From Staphylococcus sp. GSSP0090 (GTDB taxonomy: Bacteria > Bacillota > Bacilli > Staphylococcales > Staphylococcaceae), in the NCBI RefSeq assembly GCF_013391405.1, contig NZ_JACBFD010000034.1, positions 20,084 to 84,083 of the forward strand: a DNA stretch of 64,000 bases. The letters are read 5' to 3'. The notes beneath the pieces were generated by a model. It worked only from the letters and a program-made list of their open reading frames with translations. It made no database searches and was not told the origin of the DNA. Numbering within the stretch: the first letter of the stretch is position 1; every line of letters starts with the position of its first letter. Position numbers and translations under genes: made by a program. Below, piece by piece: positions 37,218 through 45,843 of this stretch.

Positions 37218-38093
37218 ATGGAAATTAAGCAAATGAAATATTTTGTTGAAGTTGTGAAAAATGGTGGCATGACTCGAGCATCAAAACACTTATATATCGC
37301 ACAGTCTACAATCAGTAAAAATATTAAAAGTATCGAAGATGAATTTAATGTCACGTTGTTTGATCGAAGAAAGAAACATATTATTTTAACAGATATCGGA
37401 CAAATATTTTATGATAAATGTGTAGAAGCATTAGCTATATTAGACGATTTGTCTCTTGAAATGGATGATGTTACTAACATTGAGCGTGGACATATCAGAT
37501 TAGGTGTCTCGGCCATTATGGACGTGCGTTTGTTCACAGAAAGTTTGAATCAATTTCATAGTATGTATCCTAATGTAACATATGAAGTGGTTGAAGGCGG
37601 CGGTAAAGCGGTTGAATTTTATTTGAATAATGATGAAATTGATGTTGGTATTACAACATTACCTGTTGATGATGACGTTTATCATGCAGTGCCTTTATAT
37701 AAGGAAAAATTAATGCTCGTAGTTGATAAAAACTCTAAATATGCAAACGAAACTACTGTATATTTAGGCGATTTGAAGAGCGAACGTTTTATCATGTTTC
37801 ATGATGATTATTATATAAAAGATCAAATAATTGAAAGCTGTCGAAAAGTTGGCTTCCATCCAAAAGTGGTAGCTAAAATGGCACAAATCACCTTTATTGA
37901 AAATATGATTTTAGATGGTATCGGTGTGAGCATCTTACCTGAAAGTATCGTAAGTATTTTAAATAAAGATATTACTGGTATCGAGATAACAGGGGCTGAT
38001 GTGAATTGGAACTTGGGTATTATTTGGAAAAAAGAAAGTTATATCAACTACGTCACGCGCGAATGGATCAATTTTTTAAAAAATTATAAATAA
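37218..38093 (+). CDS. LysR-family regulator, CidR/CzcR-like
   Basis: A 291-residue LTTR. The N-terminal winged helix-turn-helix (about residues 1-60) reads MKYFVEVVKNGGMTRASKHL and IAQSTISKNIKSIEDEF. The effector-binding domain has a CidR-like pattern, including EIDVGITTLPVD (about 137-148) and GIGVSILPESIV (about 235-246). CidR homologues respond to metabolic signals and control murein hydrolase/holin genes. Here the gene lies 56 bases downstream of the beta-lactamase gene on the same strand, so it may be co-transcribed with it and regulate it. The ribosome-binding site is AGAGGAG. Its true targets are unknown. Confidence 0.88.
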   Translation: MEIKQMKYFVEVVKNGGMTRASKHLYIAQSTISKNIKSIEDEFNVTLFDRRKKHIILTDIGQIFYDKCVEALAILDDLSLEMDDVTNIERGHIRLGVSAIMDVRLFTESLNQFHSMYPNVTYEVVEGGGKAVEFYLNNDEIDVGITTLPVDDDVYHAVPLYKEKLMLVVDKNSKYANETTVYLGDLKSERFIMFHDDYYIKDQIIESCRKVGFHPKVVAKMAQITFIENMILDGIGVSILPESIVSILNKDITGIEITGADVNWNLGIIWKKESYINYVTREWINFLKNYK

Positions 38094-38822
38094 ACCCTTA
38101 TAACCAAAGGGACATGCTTGTATCTTGGGAACATATGCCAATACGGAATTTTCATTATTCCAACTATGTATTTTGAGCATGGGTAGTGACGTATTATAAT
38201 ATGGGTGTAGAGGGTTATGTGCACTGATTCCTAAGCAAACAAATACTTTCAATTAAGTCTTCACGAAGTGTTTATAACATGCACGTGATACATGTCAGAC
38301 TCCATAACTTAAAAAGATACAAAGTAAGTTTGAAAACATATGACTGAATCGGATGAATGCAATATGACACAGAGACGGTGTGATGGTTGCCAATTGGAAA
38401 TTGCTTTGTAACCCCTTATGCAAAGCAATGATCGAGATCCGGATGATGTTTGTAAATATCATGTTCACGAAATATAAGTTGAAACCAATAACCTAAGTTT
38501 TCTCCCAAAAATTTAAACTTAAACCCCCTCAACCAAAACGATCTTTGGTGGCTATGTTTCGAAACAATCTTTAGTCTTTAACATGATAGGATTTACAAAT
38601 GCTTATCTTTCATATGTATACAGACAGCTTTTAGTTTAATATTTATATGCAAAAAACAACATTTGGGTATGTGACGGTTATGCATGAAGTCGCTGCGATA
38701 CGTATCGATGCACGTCTCATACGAACTTTAACCAAAGCACGTTGGACATATAAATATTTATAGCACTATACTTTTGTTGCAACAAAAAAGAAATAACCCT
38801 CTAGTTATGATAAATATGCCTC
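38094..38822. other. Long gap, possible non-coding RNA or gene remnant
   Basis: More than 700 bases with no frame of useful size on either strand. It holds a good plus-strand promoter at 38173-38200, a perfect 9-bp hairpin (ATTGCTTTG 38400-38408 with CAAAGCAAT 38421-38429) without a T-run, and a perfect 12-bp palindrome CGATACGTATCG at 38696-38707. The base composition is less AT-rich than nearby intergenic DNA. It could encode a non-coding RNA or hold the remains of a lost gene. Confidence 0.45.
38173..38200 (+). promoter_or_regulatory. Promoter with no gene downstream
   Basis: TTGAGC (38173-38178) and a consensus TATAAT (38195-38200) with 16-bp spacing. The predicted start is near 38207. 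There is no coding frame before the terminator at 38823-38875. Confidence 0.55.
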
Positions 38823-38875
38823 AAACAAATGAGCCCATCACTACACTGTCCATGTAGTATTGGGCTCATTTGTTT
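38823..38875. terminator. Strong bidirectional terminator
   Basis: AAACAAATGAGCCCA (38823-38837) pairs perfectly with its complement at 38861-38875. An inner ACTACA-TGTAGT dyad (38840-38845/38853-38858) extends it. It terminates the minus-strand lacI-type gene and any plus-strand transcript from the gap. Confidence 0.85.
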
Positions 38876-38906
38876 ATGATGGTTATTAGCAACGCGGTGA
38901 GGTGAA

Positions 38907-39851
38907 TTATTGATTGTGACTGAGAGACGGGTGTAGATGGTACGTAGTTTCAATAGGTTCACCTTTAATTACTTTATCTAAGATGGTAACAACTTGTTGT
39001 GCAATTTCAGCAGTAGGGACACCAATCGCGTGTACAGGATAATCTATTTTTTTAATTTGTGGAATGTTATCGTACGAGTAAATCATTGGATGTTCATCAG
39101 GTCCCATAGCGTTGATCGTTCCTACAGTGATATCGTAACTGCCACATATAACGCCGGGTGACAACGATGCTTCTTGAAGAAAATGTTTGACTGATGTCTC
39201 TGCTTCAATCGCATTTAAACCGTTCGAATCAATCATACGATATTGGATATGGTGTTGTTCACAATAAGTGGCAATCGCATCTTTTTTAGCAATTTGACGT
39301 GCATCATTTGTGCGAATATCTCCGATATAGTCTATGCGCTCAATCCCCTTATCAAGTAATGACTTGATTGCAGTAACCATTGCTTCTGCATGATTTACGT
39401 TTACAATTGGATAAGGAACATCTCGATCCACACCATACGCGACGACGGGTACATTATTGTAAATTTCTGGAGGTAAGTTAGTCGTTTCACCTTCATCGAA
39501 AATGACAATGCCATCACAGCCAAATTCGACAAATTTTTTCGAAGCGGCAGCAACATCATCAATGGATACAAACATGACATAACCTAAGGATTTGATGGCC
39601 AAATTAATTTCAGTAATAAGATGCGTTACAGCAACTCGGTCGACAGACGGCCATATCAATCCAATCGTACCACTTTTTTTAGAAACCAGCGCTCTTGCGG
39701 AGTGGTTAGGAATATAGTTCATTTCAAGCGCTTTTTGTTGAATCATTTGTTTTGTATCTGGTTTAACAAGTTGGGAATTTTTTAATGCTTTACTAACTGT
39801 GGAATAGCTTACACCACAGGCTTCGGCAACATCTTTTAACGTGACTGCCAT
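38907..39851 (-). CDS. LacI-family regulator of the hexuronate operon
   Basis: A 314-residue LacI/GalR repressor. The N-terminal helix-turn-helix is TLKDVAEACGVSYSTVSKAL (about residues 4-23) with the hinge helix NHSARALVSKKSG (about 53-65). A periplasmic-binding-like ligand domain follows. It is divergent from the eda-kdgK-TRAP-uxaC-uxuA-uxuB operon, and an 18-bp perfect palindrome lies between them, so it very probably represses that operon and is relieved by a hexuronate or KDG intermediate. A -10 TATAAT on the minus strand lies at 39892-39897. The ribosome-binding site is CAAGGAG. The names kdgR and uxuR are used for such regulators; I leave it unnamed. Confidence 0.9.
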   Translation of the reverse strand: MAVTLKDVAEACGVSYSTVSKALKNSQLVKPDTKQMIQQKALEMNYIPNHSARALVSKKSGTIGLIWPSVDRVAVTHLITEINLAIKSLGYVMFVSIDDVAAASKKFVEFGCDGIVIFDEGETTNLPPEIYNNVPVVAYGVDRDVPYPIVNVNHAEAMVTAIKSLLDKGIERIDYIGDIRTNDARQIAKKDAIATYCEQHHIQYRMIDSNGLNAIEAETSVKHFLQEASLSPGVICGSYDITVGTINAMGPDEHPMIYSYDNIPQIKKIDYPVHAIGVPTAEIAQQVVTILDKVIKGEPIETTYHLHPSLSHNQ

Positions 39852-39934
39852 AAAATTTCTCCTTGAAATAGATTGATTTAAGTTAGAATTAATTATACCA
39901 TAGAGATAAGCATTACAATATTTTTTTGAACAAT

Positions 39935-39952
39935 AATAACAACGTTGTTATT
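39935..39952. promoter_or_regulatory. Palindromic LacI-type operator
   Basis: AATAACAACGTTGTTATT is a perfect 18-bp palindrome centred on CG, the form of a LacI-family operator. It lies about 35 bases upstream of the eda start, probably just downstream of its transcription start (a TACAAT -10 at 39913-39918), and upstream of the divergent regulator promoter. Confidence 0.8.
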
Positions 39953-39988
39953 TTTCGGAAATTAAAATTCTATCAAGGGGATGACAAG

Positions 39989-40606
39989 ATGAAATCCACA
40001 GAGACAATGAAAGCAATTCAACAAGGGCAACATATTGCAGTCATGCGTACAGATGATGCAGCATCATTTTTAGACATTGCCAATACAATTATCGATAAAG
40101 GACTTACGATAATTGAAGTGACATTAACAACACCTAATGCGATTGACATCATAGCTGAATTATCAAAACGAGATGATGCACTCATTGGAGCAGGCACAGT
40201 ATTAGATAGCGTTTCTGCACGAACAGCCATTTTAAACGGCGCTCAATTTATTGTGAGTCCATCTTTTGATAAAGAAACAGCTAAAATCGCGAATCTTTAT
40301 GATGTGCCGTATATTCCAGGATGTATGACAGTAAAAGAAATGGTTGAGTCATTACGATATGGATGTAAGGTGTTGAAATTATTCCCAGCAACACAATTCT
40401 CACCAAAATCTATTAAAGACTTTAAAGGGCCACTGCCACAAATTGAAATTGTGCCTACAGGTGGTGTTGGAAAAGATAACCAAAAAGAATGGTTAGATGC
40501 TGGTAGCTTTGCAGTCGGCATTGGTAGTGAAATCACGAAAATTTATCAACAGCAAGGTAAAGCTGCATTAGAGCAATACGTAGCAGAATTAAAAAGCGAG
40601 GGATAA
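39989..40606 (+). CDS. eda: 2-keto-3-deoxy-6-phosphogluconate / 4-hydroxy-2-oxoglutarate aldolase
   Basis: KDPG aldolase, which splits 2-keto-3-deoxy-6-phosphogluconate into pyruvate and glyceraldehyde-3-phosphate, the last step of hexuronate breakdown. The class I aldolase features are IEVTLTTPNA with the general-base glutamate, the IGAGTV strand, and CKVLKLFPATQF (about residues 125-136) with the Schiff-base lysine, followed by VPTGGV. At 205 residues it has normal length. I chose ATG 39989 after AAGGGG; a longer frame from 39926 would run through the operator. First gene of the operon, four bases before kdgK. Confidence 0.95.
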   Translation: MKSTETMKAIQQGQHIAVMRTDDAASFLDIANTIIDKGLTIIEVTLTTPNAIDIIAELSKRDDALIGAGTVLDSVSARTAILNGAQFIVSPSFDKETAKIANLYDVPYIPGCMTVKEMVESLRYGCKVLKLFPATQFSPKSIKDFKGPLPQIEIVPTGGVGKDNQKEWLDAGSFAVGIGSEITKIYQQQGKAALEQYVAELKSEG

Positions 40607-40609
40607 TTT

Positions 40610-41581
40610 ATGACGGTATATGGATTTGGCGAAGTACTATTACGCTACACCCCGCCTAATTATGAGCAGCTTAAAGATGCCAATACATTGGGTGTGAACG
40701 TTGGCGGCGCTGAATTAAATGCACTTGTAACTTTAGCACAATTTGGTCACTCAACCGAGATGTTAACGGCGTTACCAAATCACGCATTGGGACAGTTAGC
40801 TTTACAAAAAATGTATCAATCTCGCGTGGGAACACATCTAATACAACAAGTAGATGGTCGTATGGGAACGTACTATATGGAAGAAAGCTTTGGATTTAGA
40901 AGTGGTAAGGTCATCTATGATCGTGAACATTCAACATTTGCTGAACAAGGACATAAGGTAATGGATGATGTAGCTATCAAAGCAGGTGATTATGTTGTAT
41001 TGACTGGTATCACATTAGCCATCAATGAACACATCCGTGAACAAATCGTAGATATACTTAAAAATATTAAAGCGCAAGGTGCACATATTGTGTTTGATAT
41101 AAACTTTAGAAGCAATTTATGGTCGAAAGCAGTTGCCGTGCCTATCATTAAATCCATATTACCTTTAGTAGATGTACTGTTCTTTGGTAAAAAGGACGCA
41201 ACGCATTTACTTGAAACAAATGTAGAGGATGACGACATGAAGACCTGTGCTGAAACTATTCAAAGACAATATGATATACCACTTATGGCATCCAGCAATA
41301 GAGACATTGAACAAAGCACCTTACAAGGCATTGTTCTATCAGAGCAAGGTTATTTAGCAGGTGATGCGTATCAGTATACAGTTTTAAATCGAATTGGTGC
41401 GGGAGACGCATTTATGGCTGGCGTATTGCATGGTTTAATCAACCAGTGGCAATTAAATGAAACCATAGATTTTGCGACAAAATGTTCTGTCTTACAACAC
41501 ACAACAAATGAAGATGCGTTAGCGGTCGATGAAAGTGATGTTTTTAAATTATCTTCGCATTTTGGAGAGTTGAAGCGATAA
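40610..41581 (+). CDS. kdgK: 2-keto-3-deoxygluconate kinase (PfkB family)
   Basis: A PfkB/ribokinase-family sugar kinase of 323 residues, predicted to phosphorylate 2-keto-3-deoxygluconate to KDPG. It has an N-terminal GFGEVLLRYTPP, the substrate-binding NVGGAELNALVTLAQFG (about residues 31-47) and the anion-hole motif NRIGAGDAFMAGVLHG (about 262-277) with the catalytic aspartate. The specificity is inferred from its place between eda and the hexuronate isomerisation genes. The start is 3 bases after the eda stop, with an AGGGATAA ribosome-binding site, implying coupled translation. Confidence 0.92.
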   Translation: MTVYGFGEVLLRYTPPNYEQLKDANTLGVNVGGAELNALVTLAQFGHSTEMLTALPNHALGQLALQKMYQSRVGTHLIQQVDGRMGTYYMEESFGFRSGKVIYDREHSTFAEQGHKVMDDVAIKAGDYVVLTGITLAINEHIREQIVDILKNIKAQGAHIVFDINFRSNLWSKAVAVPIIKSILPLVDVLFFGKKDATHLLETNVEDDDMKTCAETIQRQYDIPLMASSNRDIEQSTLQGIVLSEQGYLAGDAYQYTVLNRIGAGDAFMAGVLHGLINQWQLNETIDFATKCSVLQHTTNEDALAVDESDVFKLSSHFGELKR

Positions 41582-41605
41582 TATTTAAAGAAAAGGAGCA
41601 AAAAT

Positions 41606-42643
41606 ATGAAAAAATTTTTAGCTCTGTTTGTAAGCGTATTCTTTTTCTCGGGTATATTGTCATTGACGATACCAGTATCAAGCGTGAATGCAGAAGAAAA
41701 GAAAAGAGAAATTATGCTAGCGCATAATCAACCAACAGAACATCCAGTGCATAAATCACTTGAGATTTTTAAAGATAGATTAGAAAAAGAATCACATGGA
41801 CAGATTAAGGTTAATATTTATCCAAATGGTCAATTAGGTAGTGAACGCGAAGCAATAGAAATGACGCAGACAAACGCAATACAAATGACTAAGGTATCTG
41901 CAGGTGCACTGGAAAGTTTCTCACCTACATACTCACTTTTTAATATGCCTTATTTATTTGAATCTGAAGAAAACTATCGACACGTTATGAAAAAACAAAA
42001 TGTGCAAGATGCATTTTTTAAATCAACAGGTGATAAAGGCTTTTTAGGTATTACTTATTACGATGCAGGCATGCGTAATTTATATACTAAAGATAAAAAA
42101 ATTGAAACGAACAAAGATTTAAAAGGTTTAAAGACGAGAGTTCAACCAAGTAAAACAAGTGTTGATTTAATCAAATCACTCGGTGGCACACCAACGCCAA
42201 TGGACTTCGGTGAAGTATATACAGGTATGCAATCAGGTGTGATAGACGCGGCTGAGAATAATGAAACTGCATTAACTACAAATAATCATGGTGAGGTTGC
42301 AAAAGATTATTATTATACAGAGCATGCGATTGTGCCAGATATTTTAATCATGAATAAAGAAACTTACGATAGTTTCACAAAACAGCAACAAAAATGGTTA
42401 AAAGATGCAGCAGCATATTCAACTGAAAAACATGAAGTGATTTGGGATAAAGAAGTTAAAAACGCTAAGAAAACAGCTAAAGAAAAAATGGGAGTGAAAT
42501 TCCATGATGTTGATAAAGCTTCATTCAAAAAAACATCTAAACCTTTACAAGATGAATTTAAAAAGAATCCAGATACAAAAGAGGACTATAAATTAATCGA
42601 GAGGGAGGAGCAACAATATGAAACAAGCAAAGCAAATCATTGA
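41606..42643 (+). CDS. TRAP transporter substrate-binding protein (DctP family)
   Basis: A 345-residue exported solute-binding protein of a tripartite ATP-independent periplasmic-type transporter. The signal peptide runs to about residue 30 (SSVNAEE). Typical DctP segments are NQPTEHPVHKSLEIFKDRL, YPNGQLGSEREAIEMTQ and the substrate-carboxylate-binding LKGLKTRVQPSKTSVDLIKS. No lipobox cysteine is visible, so anchoring in this Gram-positive cell is not obvious. The context indicates a hexuronate such as glucuronate as ligand. The 3' end overlaps the next gene by 26 bases. Confidence 0.92.
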   Translation: MKKFLALFVSVFFFSGILSLTIPVSSVNAEEKKREIMLAHNQPTEHPVHKSLEIFKDRLEKESHGQIKVNIYPNGQLGSEREAIEMTQTNAIQMTKVSAGALESFSPTYSLFNMPYLFESEENYRHVMKKQNVQDAFFKSTGDKGFLGITYYDAGMRNLYTKDKKIETNKDLKGLKTRVQPSKTSVDLIKSLGGTPTPMDFGEVYTGMQSGVIDAAENNETALTTNNHGEVAKDYYYTEHAIVPDILIMNKETYDSFTKQQQKWLKDAAAYSTEKHEVIWDKEVKNAKKTAKEKMGVKFHDVDKASFKKTSKPLQDEFKKNPDTKEDYKLIEREEQQYETSKANH

Positions 42644-43127
42644 TAAATTGTTGCTCACTTTAGCTGGCATTGCACTTTTCGTTATGGTTATTTTGTCCAT
42701 TTATCAAGTCATTACACGGTTTATATTTAATAGTCCTAGCACGATGAGTGAAGAAATTGTGAGATTTTTATTAATATGGTTTGGATTACTCAGTGCAAGC
42801 TATGTGTTCGGTATCAAACAACATATTGCGATTTTGTTTATCAGAGAAAAATTGCCGCGTAAAGCACAGTTTGTGATGGAAAAAATAGCGGATGTAATTT
42901 TAATCATCGTTGCACTCGTACTGATGATTTGGGGTGGCTATGAAGTTGTAAAATTAACATGGGCTCAGATTGCACCTTCTACTGGTTTATCGATGGCAGC
43001 AATGTACGGTGCGCTTCCTGTTTCTGGTATCTTCATTATTTTCTATGCTATTTATAATTTGTTAAATAAAGAAGAGTTAGAAACCGTAACAGAAGCAAAT
43101 CGTGAAGATGGAGGTGAACATGTATGA
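42618..43127 (+). CDS. TRAP transporter small permease subunit (DctQ family)
   Basis: A 169-residue membrane protein with four hydrophobic helices (about residues 11-33, 48-65, 86-108 and 128-149) and the family pattern FNSPSTMSEEIVRFLLIWFG, which includes the EE/R helix. It pairs with the large subunit to form the sodium-driven TRAP channel. The start lies inside the 3' end of the binding-protein gene behind GAGGGAGGAG, and its end overlaps the large-subunit gene by 4 bases (ATGA), so the three are translationally coupled. Confidence 0.9.
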   Translation: MKQAKQIIDKLLLTLAGIALFVMVILSIYQVITRFIFNSPSTMSEEIVRFLLIWFGLLSASYVFGIKQHIAILFIREKLPRKAQFVMEKIADVILIIVALVLMIWGGYEVVKLTWAQIAPSTGLSMAAMYGALPVSGIFIIFYAIYNLLNKEELETVTEANREDGGEHV

Positions 43128-44419
43128 CAGTGGTTGCAGGTTTAGTACTGTTTATTACATTTTTCATCTTTCTATTATTCGGCTTACCAATTGCACTTTC
43201 AGTGATTTTAAGTTCTATTATTACACTGTTATTGATTTTACCATTTGATGTAACGATTGTGACAGCAGCACAACGGATGGTAACAGGCATTGATGATTTC
43301 ACAATGCTCGCAATTCCATTGTTTGTATTAGCAGGCATTATTATGAATAACGGTGGTATTGCTTTTAGGCTTATCAATTTCGCTAAAGTCTTAGTTGGAC
43401 GTTTACCTGGATCGCTGGCGCATACCAATATCGTTGGTAATATGTTATTTGGTTCTATTTCAGGATCTAGCGTAGCGGCAGCGGCAGCAATGGGACGTAT
43501 TATGGGACCTATGGAAGAAACGCAAGGATATAAAAAAGAATACTCAGCAGCAGCAAATATAGCTTCTGCCCCTTCGGGATTACTGATTCCACCTAGTTCA
43601 TTATTGATTGTTTATTCATTAGTGAGTGGTGGCACATCAATTGCTGCACTATTTATAGCAGGTTATATTCCAGGGATACTATGGGGCGTTGCTTGTATGA
43701 TTGTTGCTTATGTTATGGCTAAAAAACAAGGATACAAAGTTTCGGAAAAAATAAGCTGGAAAGACAAGTTGTTTTTAACACTGGATGCACTGCCAAGTCT
43801 ATTCTTAATTGTAGTCGTTATTGGCGGTATTGTAGCAGGTATATTTACTGCTACGGAAGGTGCAGCAGTGGCAGTATTCTATTCAACAGTGCTATCTATC
43901 ATCTATAAGAGCTTGTCAATTAAGCAAATACCTAATTTAGTAAAAGAAACTGCAGAAATCAGTGGTATGATTTTGTTCTTAATTACAGCTTCAGCACTAT
44001 TTTCTTTAGTGATGAGCTATACCGGACTCCCTGAAGCGATTTCAAATGGCATTCTTTCATTGACGGATAATCCGATTGTTTTATTACTAATGATCAACAT
44101 TATTTTATTAATCATAGGTACCTTTATGGATATCACACCGGCAGTACTGATATTCACACCTATCTTCTTACCTATTTCAGAAGTGTTAGGTTTAGACCCT
44201 ATCCACTTCGGAATTATCATTGCATTTAATTTATGTATAGGTAATATTACGCCACCCGTTGGTAGTGCCTTATTTGTAGGCGGAAGTGTTGGCGGTGTAC
44301 GCGTAGAATCTGTATTCAAGTATTTAGTACCTTACTTTATTGCGCTAATTATCTTGTTATTGATTGTTACGTTTGTACCACAAATTTCATTATTCCTTCC
44401 TAAATTATTAGGATTATAG
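43124..44419 (+). CDS. TRAP transporter large permease subunit (DctM family)
   Basis: A 431-residue membrane protein with about 11-12 transmembrane segments. Signatures include LLFGLPIALSVIL near the start, GSISGSSVAAAAAMGRIM (about residues 111-128), FTATEGAAVAVFYS and the late NLCIGNITPPVGSALFVGG (about 367-385). It is the ion-coupled transport subunit that cooperates with the small subunit and binding protein. The genes next to it encode hexuronate catabolism, so a uronate substrate is likely. Confidence 0.93.
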   Translation: MTVVAGLVLFITFFIFLLFGLPIALSVILSSIITLLLILPFDVTIVTAAQRMVTGIDDFTMLAIPLFVLAGIIMNNGGIAFRLINFAKVLVGRLPGSLAHTNIVGNMLFGSISGSSVAAAAAMGRIMGPMEETQGYKKEYSAAANIASAPSGLLIPPSSLLIVYSLVSGGTSIAALFIAGYIPGILWGVACMIVAYVMAKKQGYKVSEKISWKDKLFLTLDALPSLFLIVVVIGGIVAGIFTATEGAAVAVFYSTVLSIIYKSLSIKQIPNLVKETAEISGMILFLITASALFSLVMSYTGLPEAISNGILSLTDNPIVLLLMINIILLIIGTFMDITPAVLIFTPIFLPISEVLGLDPIHFGIIIAFNLCIGNITPPVGSALFVGGSVGGVRVESVFKYLVPYFIALIILLLIVTFVPQISLFLPKLLGL

Positions 44420-44434
44420 AAAAGGGGCAAAATT

Positions 44435-45841
44435 ATGGCTTTAATCAAAGACGATTTTTTACTCAATAATAAAACGGCAGTTAAGTTATATCAAAAGGCG
44501 AAAGATTTACCAATTTATGATTTTCATTGTCATCTAGACCCTAAGGAAATCTATGAAAATAAAAAATATGATAATATTACGCAATTATGGCTAGCAGGTG
44601 ACCATTATAAATGGCGTTTAATGAGAGCATTTGGCATTCAAGAAGCATACATTACAGGTAACGCAGATGACTTTGATAAATTCCAAGCATTTATGCATAT
44701 GTTGCCATATTCAGTAGTTAACCCAATGTATCATTGGTGTTCGCTTGAATTAAAACGCTACTTTAATGAAGATACTGATTTAGATAAAGTAGATATTAAA
44801 AAGCTTTATAAATCCTTGAATCGTAAGTTAGCCAAATCATCACATACACCACAAAACCTCATTAAACAAAGTAATGTGAAAGTGGTATGTACCACTGACG
44901 ATCCTTGTGACGATTTAGAATATCATAGATTATTAAATGAAGATAAAAAGGTCACTTTCAAAGTCATTCCAACATTTAGACCGGATAGCTATGTATTCTT
45001 AAGCAGTGCAACGGTACAAGAAAAAATTGATAAATTAGATCAATCTACAGACTGCGATATTAGTGATTTGAATAGTTATATTGAGGCACTTAAAGCGCGT
45101 ATACATTATTTCGACCGACAAGGTGCTAGAAGTTCAGACCAAAGTTTTGAAAAGACACCACTTATGACAGCTTCTTCTGAAGAAGCAAATGCGATATACA
45201 CAGCATTATTAAATGGTGAGGGTGTTTCTGAAACGGAACAGTATGAACTCGCAGGCTACATTTTGACAGAAATAAGTAAAGTCTATCATGAGTTGAACTG
45301 GGTTGTTCAATTTCACTTAGGGCCAACTAGAAATAACAATACAAAAATGTATGAACAAGTAGGTACAGATAGTGGATTTGACAGCGTGGGCGAGCAATTA
45401 AGTGCGAAATCATTAAATGCGATGTTAGACCATCTTGAGCAACATCAAGCATTATCCGATACGATTATTTATCCGAATAATGGTAATGATCATTTGATGG
45501 TTCAAGCAACTGCAGGAAACTTTTCAAATAGTGAGCACAAAGTACAATTAGGTGCAGCGTGGTGGTTTAATGATACGAAAGAGGGCATGGAGCAACACCT
45601 TGTAGACTATGCCAATGTAGGTCTATTGTCTAAATTTGTTGGTATGTTAACAGATTCTCGTAGTATGATTTCATACACACGTCATGAGTATTTCAGAAGA
45701 ATATTATGTAATTTCTTAGGAGATAAGATTGAAAAGGGAGAAATCGCATTATCAGCATCGACGATAGATCAAATGGTAAAAGATATTTGTTACAACAATG
45801 CAGTTAATTTATTCAAAATAGAAGGCGTTAGGGAGGTATAA
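44435..45841 (+). CDS. uxaC: Glucuronate (uronate) isomerase
   Basis: Amidohydrolase-superfamily uronate isomerase of 468 residues. It converts D-glucuronate to D-fructuronate, and galacturonate to tagaturonate. The metal-binding start YDFHCHLDPKEI (about residues 24-35) and segments such as VCTTDDPCDDLEYH, QFHLGPTRNNNTKM and LTDSRSMISYTRHEYFRR are diagnostic. The length matches other bacterial UxaC proteins. The ribosome-binding site is AAAGGGG. It follows the TRAP genes directly and overlaps none; uxuA starts 3 bases after its stop. Confidence 0.96.
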   Translation: MALIKDDFLLNNKTAVKLYQKAKDLPIYDFHCHLDPKEIYENKKYDNITQLWLAGDHYKWRLMRAFGIQEAYITGNADDFDKFQAFMHMLPYSVVNPMYHWCSLELKRYFNEDTDLDKVDIKKLYKSLNRKLAKSSHTPQNLIKQSNVKVVCTTDDPCDDLEYHRLLNEDKKVTFKVIPTFRPDSYVFLSSATVQEKIDKLDQSTDCDISDLNSYIEALKARIHYFDRQGARSSDQSFEKTPLMTASSEEANAIYTALLNGEGVSETEQYELAGYILTEISKVYHELNWVVQFHLGPTRNNNTKMYEQVGTDSGFDSVGEQLSAKSLNAMLDHLEQHQALSDTIIYPNNGNDHLMVQATAGNFSNSEHKVQLGAAWWFNDTKEGMEQHLVDYANVGLLSKFVGMLTDSRSMISYTRHEYFRRILCNFLGDKIEKGEIALSASTIDQMVKDICYNNAVNLFKIEGVREV

Positions 45842-45843
45842 CA

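Noticed and set aside
42618..42643. Frameshift between the TRAP binding-protein and small-permease genes
   Set aside because: The 26-base overlap has a good ribosome-binding site for the second gene and both proteins have full family length, so it is ordinary translational coupling.
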